11,371 nucleotides of DNA from Baffinella frigidus (Eukaryota; Cryptophyceae; Cryptomonadales; Baffinellaceae), in assembly GCA_026770585.1 (NCBI GenBank), contig MU646700.1, positions 358,665 to 370,035 on the forward strand, written 5' to 3'. The position numbers and the translations under genes are program-made. Numbering within the stretch: position 1 is the stretch's first letter; each line of letters starts with the position of its first letter. Shown here in pieces: positions 1 to 6,579 of the stretch. Under the pieces are notes generated by a model. The model did not search any database. It was given only the letters and a program-made list of their open reading frames with translations, and was not told where the DNA came from.

Positions 1-5
1 TGCAG

Positions 6-44
6 TGGCGTTTTCGCAACATCGGGGGTGCGACGACCCCGACG
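6..44 (+). CDS. Possible upstream exon at the window edge
   Basis: The window opens with TGCAG, which could be an acceptor. The next 39 nt read WRFRNIGGATTPT and end before GTGAAC, a plausible donor. The frame stays open beyond that to a TAG at 139-141. Phase does not fit the next exon (192-252 needs two bases from upstream), so either another donor is used or this is not an exon. The stretch 45-191 shows no clear coding or repeat structure. Confidence 0.2.
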
Positions 45-191
45 GTGAACGTTGCCTGGTGCAAACCCTGCTCGGATGAGTCCCCCGGCACAAAACATGC
101 CCGGTTTCGTCAACAGCCGTGTCACTCGCGGGCTGAGGTGTAGCAGTCGCTGAGATGGGCCCGTCTGACCCTGGGGCGTGGTTTCGTGCAG

Positions 192-252
192 TGCGGCGTA
201 CGTCATCGAAGCGACCGACATGAACGCCACCTCGTGGACCTTCGAGCATCTG
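192..252 (+). CDS. Exon, N-terminal region of the coiled-coil gene
   Basis: The acceptor GTGCAG ends at 191. One base (T) completes a codon from upstream, then twenty codons read AAYVIEATDMNATSWTFEHL with G or C in nearly every third position. A donor GTTATG begins at 253 in phase 0. The frame remains open past the donor to about 315, but third-position bias drops there, which supports splicing. No motif is recognised. The split first codon means at least one more exon lies upstream, outside the window or in 1-190. Confidence 0.45.
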
Positions 253-3200
253 GTTATGCCCGCAATCCGGCCAAATGCCTGGGCCTCTCTATCTTCCACT
301 CTTTTTCTTGGATCGTGAGCAGCCGATGCATCTCCTTCTGCTTCCCAGAGGTGTCTTTAGAGGGATTTCTCTCTCCCCCCCACTCGAAGCTGACCGAAGC
401 ATTGTTTCCCTGAACCCTCAACCCTGTACCGTGAACCCTCCTACGATCCTAAACCCTGAGCACCCGTCGCAGATGCCGCCCGGCACGGACCCGAAATTCC
501 TTCTGGAGAAGCCGCTCATCCTCGTGAGCCTCAAGAAACCCGGGGCGGCGTTCGCGGGGATGTACCATCTGGTTGTGCAGACAGTCGACCCCGTCATGAA
601 GATGAAGGTATTGCCTCGTTTCCCTAAACCCTGAACCCGAAACCCTGAACCCTAAACTCTGAACCCTAAACCAGGAGCTCGAGAGTGAGTCTGCAGAGCG
701 GCTCCTCGCCATCGAGAAGCTGCACAAGGACGTCGAGCAGAAAGACGAGGTGCGTAAACCCTAAACCACCTACCACAAACCACAAACCACAAACCACAAA
801 CCACAAACCACACACCACAAACCACAAACCACAAACCACAAACCACAAACCACAAACCACAAACCCTAACCCTCAAATCCTAAACCACAAACCACAAACA
901 GTTTTGCGAGGGTCTCAGGAAGCTCTGCAACTCGAAGATGGCGCAGTGGCAAGACGCAAAGGACAAGGTCAAGGGTTTACGGTTTACGATTTACGGTTAA
1001 CGGTTCCACGAGGCGCCTTGCTTGGTCTAGGGCTCGGGGTTCGGGGTTTGGGTTGGCTGTGTTCGTCGGGGGTCAAGGGGCTCGGTAAGGTGGTTAGATC
1101 CGCCGGCCACCAGGAGCTCTACCCTAAATTCTAAACCCCAAGCCCTGATCTAGCGTCACCTGCATCGCTAACCCTAATCCCTGAAGCGTTTTTCGTTATC
1201 ACGGCACGTGCCCTGAGAGCAACTTTTTTTTTTTTTCCTCGGTGAGCCATCTGTGAACCACTCGAGACTGGAAGAGGGACTTTTTTTATATAAAAAAGTT
1301 TACAAGTCCTTTACAAGTGAAGAAAAAAAATGATATGTGTAGTAAATTTCACACAATAGGGGCGTTTGGTCACGTATCTGGCGTTATACCGCCCGATACG
1401 TGACCACGACTGCCCGTGACAGGTACTAAATTTAACAACCCCACATTTAAAATACTCCCTCTTCCAGCCTCGAGTGGAAGCTTTGCGGACGAGCCTGCTT
1501 TGATGATGCAGGAATTTGCTCGTTTGCGCTCAGCCTGAGACCTTTGTTGTATCTCCCACACGAGGCTATCCATGCGAACATAACAAAAGAACATTTTAAA
1601 ATTTGTGGGGAAATGATCACGTTTCCGTACGGATGTCCGTACGGAAACGTGATCAAACGCTGACTTTTGGCGTGTTTCCTGGGCAATAATCCAATCATTA
1701 ACTTATGAATCTGTTCCCATGGATAGCCTCGTGTGGTCAGGTTGAGTTTCCGTGCTCTCCTGCAAGCATGTCCTGAACCAGACAGCGGATTCCAAAGGAA
1801 TTTCTTGAATAACCCATGAAGAATGATCCAAAGGACCCTACGGTAGGCAATGCCGTAGGGACATGGGGGGGGTTCCTGCGGATAATGTAACGGAAATGTG
1901 GTCATAATCTGACAAACGAATCCTTTGTAGCCCGCTGTGTGGCGTGTAGATGCACATGGTCTTGTACGTGACGCTCTTGTGTGATAGGGCGTTCTTTATT
2001 GACGACCAAGTGGCCCACTCGAGAATGGTGGAGGATCCTATTTACATGTGGGTTTGTAAAAAAATGTACCAAGACAAGATAAAGTAACCTCCTGACTGTG
2101 CAATTTAAGCAGAGTCGCGTATCAAAAGTCAACTTGCCTTGAGGAAATTAAACTTAAGGACACAAATTCGGACTTTAACAAGCACGTCGGTTTTAAATAG
2201 GCCCCTCTAGCGTTCTCGTGTGGGCCCGGGTCCACTTCATCACCGAGATGATTCAGCGGGACGACGAGCGCTATGGGGGTTTGAATACCCGGTTCCCGGT
2301 ATCCTTAAATCCACGTTCCTAGCGCTCTTGTGAAACTCCAGGATGGCGCACCTTCTCTGGCTCTGGGCCTTGGTGCTGAATTTAAATTAAATTAATTTGA
2401 ATTTAAATCATTTGAATTTAATCCCCCTGCACTGCATACACAGCTCACGGACACCTCCAAGGTGGAGAAGGAGAGGTTCGAGCGTCTCCTCGGAGAGAAC
2501 GACCTCAAAATCAAGCAGCAAGCGGATGTGCGAAACCCTAAACCCTAAATCCCGACGGTATCTTGCAGCAGAATGCTGCCTAGCTGCTCATCAGTGACTC
2601 GAAAAAATTGGTTTGGTACTAGGAGAGGAATGAAAAATAGATGTATGGATTGTACAACTACATGTATGGGACTGTACAACTACATGTACAGCCCTCTCCT
2701 TCTCGAGACGCGCCGCCCACACGGCGGACTTCGCAGGGATTTTGAATAACCCATCTGCGATCACACCTAGGACCGTACGGTAGACCATCCGTAGGGACAT
2801 AGGGGGGGTTTCTACGGATAAGGTAACGGAAAGGTGGCAGGGACATAGGGGGGGTTCCTGCGGATAAGGTAACGGAAAGGTGGCCCGATTTGGGCCGAAA
2901 CTCCCTCTTGTGTGGGCCGGAATGCATGAAGCGGGGGGGTGGGAGCGAAATCCGATGGTTTGTGAGCGTTATCCACTTAAGAGGTTCCTCGACTGGAGGG
3001 AAACGCACCCCCCCCCCCCCTGGGCACATCAGGGAGATAACTAGGGCCCCGTGGAAGTCCTCGGGGGGGGGCGTATTGTCTTGTGAGCGAGGGACCTCGA
3101 CCATAGGATGCGGCCTCCCCCAAGGTGTGCCACTCAGAACACTACGGGGCACGTCCCTCCCCGTTACAAATTGCTGGCTGTTGGCGTGTTTCCTAAGGCA

Positions 3201-6200
3201 ATGCTTCCATGATTCGCTGCAGCACGTACCACGTAGCCTTTTGAGCGGTAAACGCGACGCCCTCCACTAGCCCTTGGAGGTGGCTAAAACAGGTCTCTAG
3301 AACATTTTCGATTTACCTTGACATCGGGGTCGGATCCGACCCCGAGGCAAGGTAAATTCGAAGACCTTCCAGGGCACTATTTGAGCCACTTGGGAGGGCT
3401 GGTGGCTGTTGCGCGAAACTGTGCATGAAGCGGAGGGGAGACTAACCCGTCTTGAACCACACAGCGGGCTACGAAGGGATTTTCGGCCCATTGTGGGCCG
3501 AGTTTCCGTTACCTTATCCGTAGGAACCCCCCTATGCCCCTACGGGTTGCCTGCCCTAGGGTCCTAGGTCTTATCGCTTAGGGGTTATTCAAAATCCCTT
3601 CGATGGCCGCTGTGTGGGATGCAGGCATTGTCGCGTTTGCTTTCAGCCTGAGACCTATGTTTTCTTTCGGGGTGTTCTCCCCTGCACGGTTGTCCTGAAC
3701 CCGTCCATGCTGCCCTGAACCCTGCTTGTTTCTGCACAGGAGATCAAGCGTCTCATCAAAGAGAAAGACGTCCGCGAGGATCTCCTCGCCGAGACACAGA
3801 AGGTGCGTAAACCCGAACCCACACCCTAAACCCTAAACCCTAAATCCAAACGTTTTGTCTCCCCAAGGACCCTACAGCGCCATACTCATAGGCTAACGGC
3901 CTGAAAACGGGGTAGTTAGGCCTACGGCGTTGCCTAGGTCCTCCTACCGTAGGCCGAGGGATCCTGGGACCAAAAAGTCTCGGCCTACGGTAGGAGGTCC
4001 TAGGCAATGCCGTAGGCCTAACTACCCCATTTTTAGGCCGTTACCCTATTAATACCTGGTGTTTGTACGGCACCAGAACAACCTGAACCGTGCATCCTAA
4101 CCCTCAAACCCTAAACCCCAAACCCTAAACCCTGAACCCTAAACCTCAACCCTAAACCTCAACCCTAAACCCTAAACCCTAAACCCGAAACCCGAAACCC
4201 GAAACCCGAAACCCGAAACCCGAAACCCGAAACCCGAAACCCGAAACCAGGGAGTCACGGACGTCCTCATTGTTGCGACCGAGCTTGAACACGACACCAT
4301 AGTTATCCCTGGAAACCTATTTTTCTTTCATCTGATGGCAACGAAAATTACTACACAATTCGTTCTTATATAAAATGTTAAAGCATTTGTGTAGGAATTT
4401 TCGTTGCCATCAAATGAAAGAAACATACGTTTCCCCGGATAAACCACACGAGGCTAACCAGGCGAACAGAATAAAACCCGGGGGCTATACAAATAGGTCC
4501 TATCCATAAGTGATCTATAACCGACCGACCGCTGAGCGGTCGGTAACGTGATCATTTCCCTACAAAACTTTTAAAAGTCCCTTTTATTATGTTCGCCTGG
4601 GTAGCCTCGTGTGGAATAGGGGTTTCTTGTTCTCCTGGTGTGCGAATCTTTGCACGAAGCGGGGGGGGGGACTAACCCGCCGTGAAGATGCAGGTATTGT
4701 CGCGTGTTCTCTCAGCCTCAGACCTCTGCTGTCTCTCGGGGTGTGCCCTCCTGCGCCCCTGCACAGTTGTCTTGAACCCGTCCATGCACGGGTTCAGGAC
4801 AACTGTGTCCTGAACCCGTCCAGATGTCCTGAACCCTGCGTGTTGCTGCGCAGGAGTCCACGCATCTCCACGAAGAAAAAGACCTCTACATCGCGGAACT
4901 CGAAAGGGGCAACACGCAGAAATCAAAGGTGCGAAAACTCTAAACCTTAAAGCCTAAACCCTCAACCTTAAACCCTAAACGCTGAACCCTAAACCCTAAA
5001 CCCTAAACCCTAAACCTTCAATCTCAACGTTCTCCCCCCCAAGGACCCTACAGTGCCATACCTAGCGTTTGTATGGCACACGGGTGGACCCCACCCTGCC
5101 TCCGGCACCAGAACAACTTGAACCGCGCACCCTAACCCCCAAACCCCAAATCCCAAACCCTAAACCCTAAACCATAAACCATAAACCATAAACCATAAAC
5201 CATAAACCAGGACCTCCGCGAGTTGACCGGTTCTTTGGAGTATCTCGACACGGCCTACAAACGCTCTGAAGCGACCGTCGCGCGCTTGATGGAAGCGCAA
5301 GCTGCGCCCGCCCCGATCGCCCATCAGGTGCTGCACTCTGTGGTTTGACGCCTGAGCGACACGAGCAGAGAACATGGTTGGAGGCTCCTACCTCGCTCGC
5401 TTTCTCTCTCTCTCTTTCTGCTGGACCTTTTCTCGTTTGGCTGCGCGTTGGAGCAGACGGGTCTTGACCTGCAAGCCCCTTCGCATCAGAGCTCGTCACC
5501 CCCCCCCCAGAGTGGGGGTAAGCGATAAGACCTAGGACCCTGCGGTAGGCAACCCGTAGGGGCATGGGGGGGTTCCTACGGACAAGGTAACGGAAACTCC
5601 GACCCCGATGTCAAGGTAAATTTCAGTTGCATAGTACCTACCATACCATCACTTGGCCCGGGTTCAGGTCCAGGGTTTAAGGTTTACGGTTGACGGTTTA
5701 GGGGGTAGAAGCGCTCCTGGGAGCAGTCGTTCACTTCCTAGCTCTGCCCCACGCGGGTTGGCCGACTTTTTTCAAGTTGACATGCTGGTTTTGCGGTACA
5801 AATACGTCAACTTTGGCACGGAAAAGAGCCCGGGCGCACCAAATTGGTGGGCCCAAACAGACTGAGACAGAGTTAGAAAGTGCATACACCTAACGTCGAG
5901 CATCGAGTTACAATCCTTCTGGGTGTTTCGCATCGGGAGAGCACGTTGGGGGTAGGGGTTGGAGGTTCGAGCTAGGGGCCAGGGGCCAGGGGCTAGAGGC
6001 TAGGGGCTGGGGGCTCCCTTCATCCCCAGTGCACCCCACGGGATCCGCAACACATATGCATCGTTCGCTCACCGCCGTGCTCCCCACCGCAGATGCTGAG
6101 GGCTAAGGGCTAGGGGTGTTGTGAGAGACCACGAGTTTTTGGACGATGGGGGGGGCGGGTGAAGAGCATGCTAGGCCAGCAACCCTCACGGAAAGACCAA

Positions 6201-6500
6201 ATTGTTGATTTGCAGGCCTCAATTTCACCTGACAGCCAGGCGAATTCGCCTGGCTACAACTTAAGAAGTCCCAATCTTGGTTGAAAATCAACTTTTGGGA
6301 ACATGTCGAACTCCATCGATTTGGTACTTCCGTGAGGGTTGGTGGGGGGTTCGAGGCCCGAGAACGCAAGGCGTCCTGCGAGCGTCACGCGCCGCAGAGC
6401 CTCACCACCAACTCTTGTGGGCAGGCTGTGGAGGCTGCGGTGGAAGCAGCGCCGGGGGGCTTCGAGAGCCCCGCGAAGCGCAAGATCGTCAAGGTGAAGA

Positions 6501-6579
<79 letters not shown>

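Larger units (their letters stand above)
3405..5327 (+). repeat. Tandem duplication of an exon-intron unit
   Basis: Two adjacent units (about 3405-4302 and 4622-5327) share colinear landmarks: GAAGCGG..ACTAACCCG (3427, 4656), GATGCAGG.ATTGTCGCG (3618, 4687), CTGAACCCGTCCATGC (3695, about 4773) and an exon with TQK near its end (3740, 4854). The series continues with CCCCAAGGACCCTACAG.GCCATAC (3861, 5037), GCACCAGAACAAC (4071, 5105) and an acceptor CCAG before a second exon (4251, 5211). The first unit is longer mainly because of the elements at 3457 and 3886. Parts of the same sequence also occur near 1478-1777. Confidence 0.8.

Noticed and set aside
652-876. Minus-strand open frames of Val/Cys/Gly/Leu/Trp/Phe repeats
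   Set aside because: They are translations of the CCACAAA array and have no independent coding signal. The same applies at 7432-7761 and 8192-8358.
756-900. CRISPR-like array
   Set aside because: The 7-bp units have no spacers and the setting is an intron of a eukaryotic gene.
1109-1133. Possible exon after CCACCAG/GAGCTC near 1114
   Set aside because: GAGCTC resembles the start of exon 675-749, but the frame runs straight into CCCTAAATTCTAA repeats and a stop, with no donor.
1447-1905. 152-codon minus-strand frame
   Set aside because: It crosses three MITEs, so it is open by chance.
2015-2225. The MITE at 2015 as a perfect introner
   Set aside because: Removing exactly the element plus one GC would need ends that are not GT/AG in any register, so clean splicing is not supported.
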